A stretch of 64,000 nucleotides of DNA, taken from the NCBI GenBank assembly GCA_023055355.1, contig JALJCS010000001.1, forward strand, positions 109,632,881-109,696,880, in the 5' to 3' direction. This DNA is from Agelaius tricolor. Its lineage: Eukaryota > Chordata > Aves > Passeriformes > Icteridae. The position numbers and the translations under genes are program-made. The number at the start of each line of letters is the position of its first letter. Position 1 is the first letter of the stretch. A model generated the notes under the pieces. That model was not told the DNA's origin and ran no database searches. It saw nothing but the letters and a program-made list of their open reading frames with translations. Shown one piece after another: positions 46,992-58,550 of the stretch.

Positions 46992-48970
46992 AATTACTTA
47001 TTGTACAACATAAAAACTATATATACACATATACATATATTTATATATTCAGAGTATTTATCTGCATTATTTAATTTAATAATGCTGTGAAGTTTGTTGG
47101 GATGGAAAGTGGCATAAGGAGGAAAACTTACACTTTTGAAACAGCGCTATTATTTCTGTGTCTTTGATTTGGTTCCCACTGGAATAAACAAGAACCACAC
47201 CATTAGCTGTGTGGAAGCAGGATCTCAACTTCACAGACCCCGAAACTTTGGCAGCCCCTTGGAGGGCAAGGTAATTTGGTATTTAGCAATCCGAGCCTTG
47301 CAGTGGGCACAGCGAGTTTTGAAGGCATTCAGAGCCGTCCTTGGGTGAGGGAGCGATGCTTGCAAAGGACCCCAGCGAATCCCCTGCTGTTTTAAAATGA
47401 GATTAAGCCATCATGAGATGTGGACTGGCTAACCCCAAACCAGACACGTTCGCCTGCAGCGCAGCCGCTAAATTGGTCTGACATCAGGAACCGCAGCGAA
47501 GGAGCTTGGCCTCAGAAGTGAGTCAAAGCAGCATCTTTGTCACCAGTCATTTTCTATTTATAATGACACAGATCTATTTTATAATCACGGGGAGGCACAA
47601 CAGGAGTGTGCTTTGTTCTGCCTAAATCGCATTTCTCGTGTGGGTGCGTTTAAACACAGCCCTTGGCCCCTTGCCCCACACCACACACACCCAGGGCGGG
47701 CAGTTCTGGCACAACAATGCACACCCTGTCGTGCTTGAATGCTCAAAGCCTCCAGTGCTGGAGCAATAAACTCCTGCTAAATGGCTTAAAAATGTTCCCT
47801 TAAGTGCACCGAGCTGCTCTGCTGCTGCCTCACTTCTCATTTCCAGTGCTGCTGTGTTTCCCAGCCTTGTGTTTCAAAGAAACCAGGAGTATGTTGTGTT
47901 GTTTAGTGATGGAAATTGCTGGGCGTTATCGACTGTAAGAATTTGGGATGAGAAACCCCACTCCCCAACCCAACCCTCTTTCCTGGTGCAAACCTGGCAG
48001 TTTTTACTCCTGACTGTGTTTTCAGAGGCAATGAACAAATTCCCAACAGCTGCTTGGTTTGGTTCCTGGAGAACAGGTCCTCATCTCTGCAAACCCTCAG
48101 AGCTATGATGGTAACCCCCCTTTGCTCCTTTTTATCCTTTCTTTTTTATTTTTTTTAATAAAGGGTCCTGCTGTGTATTTCCTAGAAAATTATGATTTTG
48201 TTATCAATAGATTTCTTTTTGTGACCCGTTTTCAGTTCTAAAGCCTGAAGATCAAAACCAAGTTGCAGAATAAGATTTGGGGGTGAGCAGAAGTGCTTTT
48301 TTCCCCTCCAAAACCTAGTTTTCAAATCCTGACTCATCTGGAGCACAGTTCTGGTTACTTTGAGGAGGTCTGAGGTTGAAGGAGAGGAAGGGGAGCCCAC
48401 TGAGAGAGGATAGCAGGAACCAGTCTGGAAGTCTTAATAGATATGTGGACAAGTTTCCTATCAGTGTGTGAGCAACCTGTGCCCCAACAGACCCACAGTT
48501 GCTTAGACCTGCACTGATATTGAAAGGCAAAATTTGGGCAGTGAACCTTGACGTGATGGTCAGACATTGATACCTCTTCAGGGCATCATACAGGCAAAAA
48601 AGAGCTCATTTGAAAGGACACTTAAATTTTTAGCTACTGGTCAAGACCTGAATTCACATGACTGGATTTTCTCCTCCAAAATGTCATTAATCACAGAAAT
48701 GGCTAATGGCTTCTTCAGGGCTCCCACCTGAAGTGCTGGGCTAAAAGCAAGATCTGAAACTCATGTGGAGAAATCAGGAATTACCTTTAAACTCAGACCA
48801 GATAAGTTTCAAAGGAAAGTAATTTATTTGTAAACAACTATTTTATAGTGTCTGACAGTGAAAAGTAACTGTGTATCCAGAGGTCTCCATCAGATAAGAA
48901 AGCAAGCCCAGATCCCTTTGTGTACTTGTGTTTTTCAGTCAAGGAACATCCTCTCTTAATGTGCAATTTT

Positions 48971-49098
48971 AGATTAGAGTGCAACCTCTTCGGGTAGGAA
49001 CTCTATATTTGTTCTCTGCATGTGCAGCTCTTTACATGACAGGACCCTGATTAGGGCCTTTGTGTGCTGCTCTAACCCTCATAATCTGTAATAATAGG
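48971..49098 (+). repeat. Ancient L2/MIR-like 3' tail
   Basis: The order agattagagtgcaacctctt, cgggtaggaactc, ttgttctctgcatgtgcagc, aggaccctgattagggcctt and a closing taatctgtaataatagg follows the layout of the conserved 3' tails of L2/L3- or MIR-type elements (attgtaagctcttcggggca type). It is very old and diverged; the exact family cannot be assigned by eye. Confidence 0.55.
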
Positions 49099-52000
49099 AA
49101 AAATCTATTTAAAATGTCATTGCAGTTCACGTTTAATATTATGATTGTGAGACTCTGTCAACTGTGAATAAAATACTGTCCTTTTTGTATAATAGGTAGT
49201 ATATTTTATTATTGAAGAGTTAAATTTAAGTTTTAAATGCAAAAAAGTATCTGCTCATTGTTTCATTTTAAGCTTTTGAATATAGAAGCAAATACTTCTT
49301 TTGTATCCTTCAAATGAGTATGTGTTAAATGAAGAAACCCACCTTCCTGAATTGGAGCTGTTTATAATTATATTCCAAGAGTGATTAACGCCTTATAATT
49401 TGAATAAAAGTGGTTTATTTTCTCATTGGGTTATTGTGGAACTTTGTTTAATTTTGTAATTTTTTTTTTTAAACAGGCAACTTTTCTTTGCCTGCAAAAA
49501 AACCAAATGTGAGCTCAGAGCTTGAATACAGCTATATTTATCCCTTACTCTAAGATTGGGATATGAGAACTGGTGTGATTATAATATACATCTATAAAAT
49601 AATGGAGGGGTGAAATGGGGTGTGACCATTCACTATTTCTCATATCAGATGGTATGTGTTCCTAATGAAATAATCAAGCAGCAAGTTTAGAGCAATCAGA
49701 AAGAAAAGCCTTTTTACACAATGTGTAATTGAACTTTGGAGCCCTTTACTGGATGATACTGTGCAGATCAAAATGAGTATGGGATTCAACTTCCTGAAGA
49801 ATAGATCCATAAGTGTTGCTAAACATGAAACTTTGGAAGCAATATCCAGGTTAAGAAGTCCCCAAACACCAGGGCTGAGAGAAAGTCCATGAGGAAGTAG
49901 GTTTCCATTTGCCTCATTTCTGATATTGTTTCTGCTGTGAGAGATTAGACACAGCCAGAGGAGGGCTGGGTGCCTTGGCTCCAGGATGTTCTTCCTGGGA
50001 TTACAATACACAAATGTGAAGTATTGTAAATTGAATTCCAGCACAGAACTTTGAATATAGCTTCCCCAAAGCAAACCAGTTCCAGAGGTGCTTTAGATAC
50101 AGAAGCTCAGAATCCCTTTCAGGGAATCACATTCCATCTGAAACAACAAGAGTTCATCATCCAACAGCTGCAGCTGGAGAGGAACAAGCAGGATTTCTCT
50201 GAATTTACATATTGACTCCTCTTCTGCTCCCAAACATTGTACCCAATGGGTCACATCTCTCTAGTGCTGCACTGCTCTGGTACCACCTCTCTTTTGATGT
50301 TGTGCATGATATAAAAATGGGCATCTGTTTCAAATTCTCCAAACCCAAGGTGGTAAGTGCCAGCCTAATGTTTCTGCTCAAACTAGTACTGAAATGCCAT
50401 TTCACTTGTCCAGCACTGTACAAATCCAGAGCCTTGGCTGATGGCTTTTGGACTGAGCCCTAGATGTGCAAACACCCAGGTGCACCTTCATAGCAGATGA
50501 TCTTTCCCTTTCTCTCCAGTCATGGAAGCATGAAAGAAATCCAGGGAATCTGAAAAACTCACCGGACACATCAAAGAATTAATAAATACTTGTTTTGCTT
50601 AATTTGTAGCCAGTCCTGAATGGAAGTTCAGCTCTGCTGTTCAGTCACTCAGCTGCTGAGGGTTGCTGTGCACTGCTGTGGCTGATGGGGACACTGCTGT
50701 GAAAAAACACACCTTGCACAGCTCCATCATGTCACTGTCATGCCAGAACCACAGATATGAGACTGCTCCATCCTGATGAGTATCTCTGACAGAGTGGTCA
50801 GTACTGAATAATTCACAGAGGGCTGCCAAGAGCCCCAACCCTTGAGGTTTGACCTACTGACCATACACAAAAAATGTTTGACACTGGTGGTTTTGTAGTT
50901 TATTTCATTAAAAATTATTCCCTACAGCTCTGTCCCCTCTCATTGTACAAACAAACCTAACAAACCTAACACAGATCTCAGGCTCTCTGGACACTGGTCT
51001 GGGTGATGTTTGACAGTAGTAAAACTGAGTGCATCAGATCTGTTAGGCACTGTGTAAAATAAGTGGTTTCTGCGCATAAGTGATTGTGATTGCGGATCTG
51101 AATGATGAAAAATGGGGTGAGTAACAACCTAGATCACTTATGACTTTTCCTGTCTTCATTTTATCATTCCTTATGCATTTGCTCTGAGCAAAGCCAAAGC
51201 TTCCCCTTTCCACAGCAATGTCTCACTGCTGCTGGTCATTTTTTTGGTCATTCAGTCTCTGAAAATTCACTTCTACCCAGGTAATCGCTCTCTCTGATGG
51301 GGATTTGTACTGCTCTCTCTCCCTGCTTGCTATGTAAAAAATAAAGCCCTTGATGGGCTCCACGGAGCTGCTGGCACCTCTTCCTTCAGCAATGGGGTGG
51401 GGGGAAGCTTTGTCAAGGAGGGTTTAGTTTGGGTTTTCTTTTTTATCTGACTACCTGACGTAACACTCCACACATCCTGCTCCACATGCTGCAATCAGTA
51501 CAGTCTGTGCCAGACAAGAGTTTAGACATTTCAGGTGTCATCCATCCTTCATATCTCATGCATGCCTTTCCTTTCATGAGCCCAGCAGATGCCTTTAATT
51601 GCCAGCCTTTGGTTCCTGGCTTTCCAAGGAGCAGCAGAGGAACTATGGAGTCCCTCTGGCGAAGGATGAAACGAAGGGGCCCAGCAGTGTTATGACATTT
51701 TCTTGCACTGAATTGGCTTTGGGAAGAATGGCCTCTTTCCTCCCGTTAGATAAGCACAGAAATCTTAAGCAGATGCTTGCAAAACATCAAACAAATATAT
51801 ACTTTAAAAAAATAAATATAGGCTATACCCACATGCCCCACAATCTGGCCAATATTCAGCCACCGCTGACAGGATCTAGCCTTTCTCTGGAGGAGCCTGG
51901 AGGAAAAGGAAAACCCACAGTCTGGTCACTCCTCAGCAGGACTGGAACTGGCTCCTCCACCATCCCAGAGCCCAGCATGGCCATGCCAGTGGCTGGTGGC

Positions 52001-54078
52001 CAATTTCCAACCTGCCCTGTTGTTCACTAGCTAGAGGGAAACAAAACTCTTCTCTCTTGGGTGTTGTGTGTACACCCCAGGGACTTTAATCTCTTTGAGT
52101 TTTTCCCTAAATCAGCATTGCAGAATGCAAAAGGGAAATTTAATGCCATAGGGAAGAAGGTGCAGCAGTTTGAATAGTCTAACCTGCCAAAAACAAGAAG
52201 AAAGAGTGTTTTCTTTAGCATACACGTAAGCCTTGTAACCCTTATGCTCCTGAAATTTCGAGCAGAGATAACAGAGGGGATTTCTTCTAGTTCCCTTGCA
52301 CTGAAAGCCACAAGTTTTGGGAAAAGCTGGACAGAAACTGCATTCATTGGGAATTGTGAGAAAGAACTTATTGCAAGAAGTCCCCCTTCCCTCAAACCTT
52401 TGTTAAAACAACATTAAAGAACATTATTGGTGCCAAGGGAAGGACTTTGAAGAACCCGCTGGAGTTGAGGTCACCTGTGTAATCCTCATCCAACTCCTGG
52501 TGTGGACGGGTTGTGGTACCAGCTTTCATCAGCTTATGCACCACATCCTGCACAGCTCCTGGCCTATCAGTGCCCTCAATGGGTGATGCAATTTGTTTTC
52601 TTGGCACAGAGTCGTGCTGGGCCTTCTTTATTCCTTATTGCTCAGCCTGTTTGGAAACTCTTTAAAACAGTCACAATATCATGTGCTCTCTGCAGCAGCG
52701 TTGTTTGTGACTGCTTCACAAACATTCACCAGATCACTTCTTGTGTCCCCAAGGGGCAGAGGATGATGTTTCACAGTGTGGGGAACCAAGACTGAAAACT
52801 TCAGAGATGAGTTCTTGCTTTAGATGCTACATTTCACCTATTAAAGATGTGATTTTCACACTGTGCTGTGATTTCAGGGAACTGCTGTACCAATAAACTC
52901 AATGTACTGGGATCACTCCCAACCTTTGGGACAAACTGGCATGAACTGGCTCCTGTCCATACTGGTTTACTCTCCTCAACTGAATAGCTGCCTGCAAATG
53001 GCTTGTTAGAAACACCCCCTGGACAAATGAGCTTCCAGCTGATTTCAAAGGTTAGTTTGGGAGGGTACTAGATGGCCTGAGCCAAGATACACATGCATAT
53101 TTATGTATTTATATATAAAAACTTATAAATTTTTATACATATATCCACCAAGGAGTAAAGGCAGGTATTTGGGTTAGGTTCCACGTGCAGCTGTGACTGC
53201 TCAGAAGCTCCTGCCCCTCAGCTGTTGCCTCAGGTCCCAGTGCCACCATGAAGCTTGCATATAAAATGTAGCAAATTTGGGGCAGATGATCAATATTTGA
53301 TCTTTCCTGACTCTGGAGTGACTTTGCAATTATGGTAATGTTTTGCTGTAGTTGTGCTTTGTAAAATGTTTTGTACACATATGCACACCTATCCATACAT
53401 GCACACATGTGCAGTGACATCCTTCCCTTTGAGCAGCATTTTAGTCTGGTTTTCCCTTGTCATCCTTAATGATGGCAGAAAATCAGTGCAGCTGGGATTT
53501 GAGCCACCACAGGACCAGCTGGCTTTGGCACCACATCTCTGCTGAATCCCAAATCCTCAGAAGGTTATTTATCACACCACAGCCAGAGCTGTGCTGCCTG
53601 CCTGCTCTGCTGGGAATAGTCCCCATCCCTTGCCACTGGCATGATTCCCCAGGGAGAGCCCCACAGATGTTGGAGCCAGTTGGATGCTTTGCTCTGCAAC
53701 CAGCACTCATATTTATGGTGTATAGGGTAAAATCTTTATTCATAAAGCAGCAGATTTAGCCTTTCATTGTCAGCATGGATGTTGAACTAATCAGAGAGGG
53801 GAGCAGGGGAAGGGTGGGGACAGGAAAAGAGGAGTTTGTGGGAACATAACAATGTTAGAGAAAAAAATTCTGCTTGCTGTCAGTTAAGTCTCTCCATTAG
53901 TTACCTCTACTATTATGGATTCATTTTAAGATCCAGACTTCAATATACATAACTTTAAATCACTAACATCCTTCATGGCTCTGTGATTTGCTGGTTCCAT
54001 ATGTAGCCTCTTGGCCCATTGTGTTGGCACAGGTTCAACTCTTGTTCTTCCTTTGGGTTATGGTTTCCTTGCTTTGAT

Positions 54079-54290
54079 GGGGGGGGGTCAGGAGGGGAAG
54101 AAGAAGGAGAGAGCAAGAAAGGGATGGTGAGGCAGAAAGCAAGTGACGGTGGAAAGAGAAGGGATGGAAGGAAAGGAGAGGAGCAAAAGGAAAAGCAAAA
54201 ATAATACAAAGAGAGAGAAATACCTTAAAATAAATCAGAAGTAAAGCAGAGCGGAAAGAGCAGAAAGAAGAAAGCAATGAGAGGTGCTGT
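54079..54290. repeat. Purine-rich (GA) tract with poly-G start
   Basis: A nine-base G run at 54079-54087 opens about 200 bp that are overwhelmingly G and A on the + strand. Open frames on both strands here are low-complexity artefacts (Lys/Glu/Arg-rich on +, Ser/Leu/Phe-rich on -). Confidence 0.88.
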
Positions 54291-56827
54291 CATGAGCAGC
54301 TATCCCCACCTTGCTGCTTGTGGCAGGGCTGGGATGCTGTGGATGGGAGGACAGGGCTGATGCAGCCTTTCCTGAGCTCCTGGAGTGGCAATGCCAGCCT
54401 GCTCCTCATCCCAGTGCCAGGCTGCCCCTTGTCCCCTCTGAAGCAGGCTCAGTCTCTGCCTGAACTTTATAATTAAGCTCACTGAGATTTTGCTTAGGGT
54501 CTGGGCTGACAGCTGTATTGAATTTTGGTTTATTGTGTGATTTATCAGGGCCGTCAATGGGCGTTTGGATGATTTAGTGCTGCAAAAATACCTTGGAATG
54601 CAATGCACAGCAATATCTGCATTATTAATAACAATAATAATAAAGATAAATGTCCCTCCTCAGAGCTTTCGATGGCTGTGCCACTCAATTTAACATTTTA
54701 ACAGTGGCATGTGGCCTCTCCGTGGCACCTGGTAGCGTCTGATGGATTTGAGCAGGCAAAGAAAAGGTTATTTGTCAAACACTCAGCCTCAACTGTACAG
54801 TATTTTGAAAGCTCCAGGTCAGAGCAGCCTGAGCTGCATTCCTGTCCCTGACATCCAGCAAGACTGAACTTTGTCATGTTATTAAGCTGTCAGCAGTGCT
54901 GGGGCGTTATTTGGATTTCTGGTGGGAACTCCTTGCACATGCTTGGGGTGCTCTAGTGGGATTATATCAACACCATTGTAAAACACACACAAATGAGCTG
55001 TGCTGTAATTACCACATGAAGACCTCACTTGGCTGGGTTAATCAGCAGAGAATGGAAATACCAGATAAACACAAATGGCCCACCAGGATGTTTGTTCCAG
55101 TGGCAACAATGCCATTGTTTCCTGGGAGACCAGCCTGATTCCACAGCTCCTCTGGCAGCCAAACTGCTGATTGCTCATCTGTGCCATGGAGGAGCAGCAT
55201 GGAGCTCTGATCCATCCTCTCCACCAGCACCTGACAGACCAGCAGCACCAGGGCTGGGAAAAGTAGAGGGACAACAGTATTTACAGGTATTATAAATGTT
55301 TGTGATACCTGTTGATTAAAATACAAGTTTTCTCTACACCCTTGCACCAGTTCCACCCAAAGATCTGCTTTGCACGAGAGTCCTGTGCCCAAGTAGAACA
55401 GAGGCTGCTTTCTCTCCACCCCTCCCCATGATGCTCTCTGAAGGGGAAGGGGCAATTATGGCTTTATCAGTTCCAGCTGCCTGTCAGGAAGGGAAGGCCT
55501 GGGGAAATCAGCTGTCTGGGGTGGCTTGTTATGTTGGTCACCATTCAACAAATCACATTTCAATGTACTTTTATGATTTGCTTTTTTGGGAGAGACCTGA
55601 ATGAAATTTACTGCATTTCCCAGTGCCACAAGTCACAGTGGCCAGGTGGGACCTTGGTGGCACCAACAGCCCTGGGCAGTGCAGAGGGCAGAGATCCTCC
55701 TTCACAAACACTCCTCTCCTGCCCAGTGCTTTGGTCTTGTTTTACCCACAGAGCCCCTGGGGGCTGTGACCAACACTGTGGAGGCTGGTTTGCTAAGCAA
55801 GTACTGAGCTGCTGGAAAATGTCCTTGTCCCACGTATTTGCTACAACGTTCACAACTCTCTCCACGGTTAAGGGGTTGCCTGAGCACTCCTTAATTCAGT
55901 GATGGTGTTTATCCAGAGTAGTTTAGATGAGCAGAACCTGCCTGGCTCTGTCAGGAGGTGAGGGCAGAGCATTTGGTTAATCCCTTCCTCCGAAAAAAAC
56001 TACAGGGAAGCATAAGGGATGGTGACAAATCATCAATAGGTAATGCCAGCAAGCTTTGAAAGAGATTGTCCACCCAGCCTGACATCCTGTCATAGTAATA
56101 GCAATAAAATAATGAAAATATCTGACACTATGTGCAAATAATACAGTAAGTTCTTTAGCCATTGTGCTACTCCCATGAATTTGCAATCAAAATGAAATTA
56201 AGATTTCATTCCAAATGAAAGGAAGATTTCATACTGGAGCCTCCACTTACAGAGAGGATTGTCCAGAGATGTTCACTCATCACTCAAACAGTCAGGTTAA
56301 TTATTTGTCTCAATTATTAGGTATCAATTATTTGATACCATATGAAGAACAAGACAATCTGTTCCCTTTCCTGACTCACAGGAGGGTTTTCTCCTCCACA
56401 GAAAGGAAGAGGAGAGGAGCAAGTGGTGGCTGTGGCAAGGCAAACCCAGGGGCAGTGGGTTAGGAAGACAGAGTAAGAGCCAAAGAGATTGATGTTTCCT
56501 TAGGGCCTTTTTGCCATCTGCTGGTCCTACAGGAAAAAAATAGACAGATCATGCTCTGAAGCCCTCTTCTCTGAGGCTCCAAGTGCTCCATTATTTCTGG
56601 GAACATGTAGGACACCAGACACTGAATAAACATGATAATCTCATTACCATTTCTTCCTTCCTGCTGTTTGCCACATCTCCCTGTGCCATGTTCCCTTTTA
56701 GCTCTTCACCTCCCATCTCATGCAGAGGGTTGAGGTCCACCATGCATTGGGGCTAAATAATGCAATTGATAAATAATACTGACCAAGAAGCCCTTATCCC
56801 TTCAGTGCCACCAGTCCTGCATCAGCC

Positions 56828-57400
56828 TGTGGTGGTTTCCCAGCCAGCCCCTGAGCACCATGCAGGCATTTGCTCAATCCCCCAGTGGAGTGGGAGAGAG
56901 AATTGGAAGGGTAAAAGTGAGAAAACGTGTGGGTTAAGAAAAAGACAATTTAATTGGGATAGCAAAACCCAGGCACACAAACAAAACAAGCCAAGGAATT
57001 CATAAACCACTTCCCATGGGCAGGCAGGTGTTCAGCCACCCCAGGAAAGCAGGCCTCCTTCACATGTAACAGTGACTTGAGAAGACAAATGCTGTCATTC
57101 CAAACATCCTCCCATCCCTCCTTCTTCTGAAACAGGATACATTATCATCTGGGATATCCCCTGTGTCAGCTGGGGTCAGCTGCCCCAGCTGTGTCCCCTC
57201 ACAATTCCTTGTGCACCCTCAGTCTCCTCACTGGTGGGATGGGGTGAGGAGCAAAGGCCTTGGTGTTATGCAAGCCCTGCCCAGCAATAACAAAAACAAC
57301 CCCATGTTGTCAGCACTGCTTCCAGCACAAACCCAAAACACAGCCCCATCCCAGCTTCTGTGAAGAAAATTAACTATATTCCAGCCCAAACTAAAACACA
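56828..57400 (-). mobile_element. Solo LTR of an endogenous retrovirus
   Basis: This block of about 573 bp matches, from memory, a common avian ERV LTR in antisense. Diagnostic parts on the + strand are agagaattggaagggtaaaa, the cttcccatgggcaggcaggt block near 57012, gtgttcagccaccccaggaa, tgtgtcagctggggtcagct, and gaagaaaattaactatattc at the far end. The edges read tg and ca, as expected for an LTR. On the minus strand an ATTAAA polyadenylation-type hexamer lies at 56949-56954. No internal gag, pol or env sequence adjoins either side, so this is a solo LTR left by recombination. I see no clear target-site duplication, and the part that usually holds the TATA box looks deleted. Confidence 0.8.
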
Positions 57401-57974
57401 GCCACAGGGATGGACATCACAGGCCTGCTCCTCTCCTGCTTTTGTCCACTCTGAACAAGGCCAGGGAAATCCTGATGTTCTCCCTGAGTGTGGTTCATCA
57501 CCTGCAGAGACCTAGTCAGGAACCTCTTGCTGCACAAGTGACTTGAGCTCCCAGGGGAACAGCTAAATGCTGTCATCACCTCCCAAAAATATGAATGCAC
57601 ATCTCATAGACCTTATGAGAGTTAAAGGATCTTCTGAGCAATGTGTATCCCAGATGAAAAATATTTTTCAGCCCATAGGAAATTCTCACTAAAAATGTAA
57701 TCCTGTCAAAATTTTCCAAATAAAATTTCTGGTTTGGATGCACATGCAAAACCGCACCAAAATATTTAATCTTCATTTACCAAAGTTAAATATCTCATTG
57801 TAATTCAGCATTTGGAAATTAAATTGCATTTTTAAATGAAATAGCATCTCAAAAGGAATTGTTCCTTCCAGAGCACCAAAATGGGCTATGTTTGGCTGAT
57901 AGTCATTGCCACCTGCTTGCTTTACTCATTTGCTGTTCTCTGGGGACTGGGTGAGCACCTTCATTTGTGTCTCA

Positions 57975-58550
57975 GCAATATTATGTCCACCAGGACCAGG
58001 AAAATGACTGTCCCCTGTGCTGTGAGACCACACCTTGAATCCTGGGTTCAGTTTGGGGCAACTCATGACAAGACAGACATTGAGGGGCTGGAGCGTGTGC
58101 AGGGAAGGGAACGGAGCTGGGGAAGGCTCTGGAGCACAGGTCTGAGGAGGAACAGCTGAGGGAGCTGGGAAAGGGGCTCAGCCTGGAGAAAAGGAGGCTC
58201 AGGGGGAACCTTCTTGCTCCTATAGCCATGTGAAAAGAGATTGTGGAGGTGGGTGTTGGTCTCTTCACCCAAATAACAAGCAAGAAGATAAGGGGAAATG
58301 GAAAGTTGTTTCAGGGGCAGTTTAGATTGCATATTAGGAAAATTTTTTGCACAGAAAGGGTTATGAAACATTGGAACAGGCTGCCCAGGACAGTGGTGGA
58401 ATAGCCATTCCTGGAGGTATTTAAAAGTTGTATGGATGTGTCACTTGGGGACATGGTTTAGTGGTGGCCTTGGCAGTGCTGGGTTAGTGGTTGGACTCAA
58501 TGACCTGTGAGGTCTTTTCTAACACAAACACTTATTCTATGACTCTGTGG
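57975..58550 (+). mobile_element. CR1 LINE 3' end, about 575 bp
   Basis: This plus-strand copy includes cttgaatcctgggttcagtt, gaggggctggagcgtgtgca, ggctcagcctggagaaaagg, attaggaaaattttttgcac, ggaacaggctgcccaggaca and a tctatgactctg-like end. It covers the 3' end of the CR1 coding part and the 3' UTR, but is broken by indels, so no reverse transcriptase frame is open. It is the longest CR1 in the window. Confidence 0.94.

Larger units (their letters stand above)
41831..56827. other. Downstream DNA without a recognised gene (CLIC5 distal UTR and/or intergenic)
   Basis: Apart from the repeats listed, I find no open frame with recognisable domains and no exon-like block with a family match. AATAAA hexamers at 42703, 43069, 43105, 49167 and 49403 leave open a long CLIC5 3' UTR. 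Two sub-regions, near 47270-47660 and at 45872-45914, are discussed in the findings. In other vertebrates this side of CLIC5 faces RUNX2. Confidence 0.6.

Noticed and set aside
54019..54277. Lys/Glu-rich and Ser/Leu-rich open frames
   Set aside because: They are translations of a low-complexity purine tract.
57981..58371. Two minus-strand open frames of about 100 codons
   Set aside because: They are antisense to a CR1 element.
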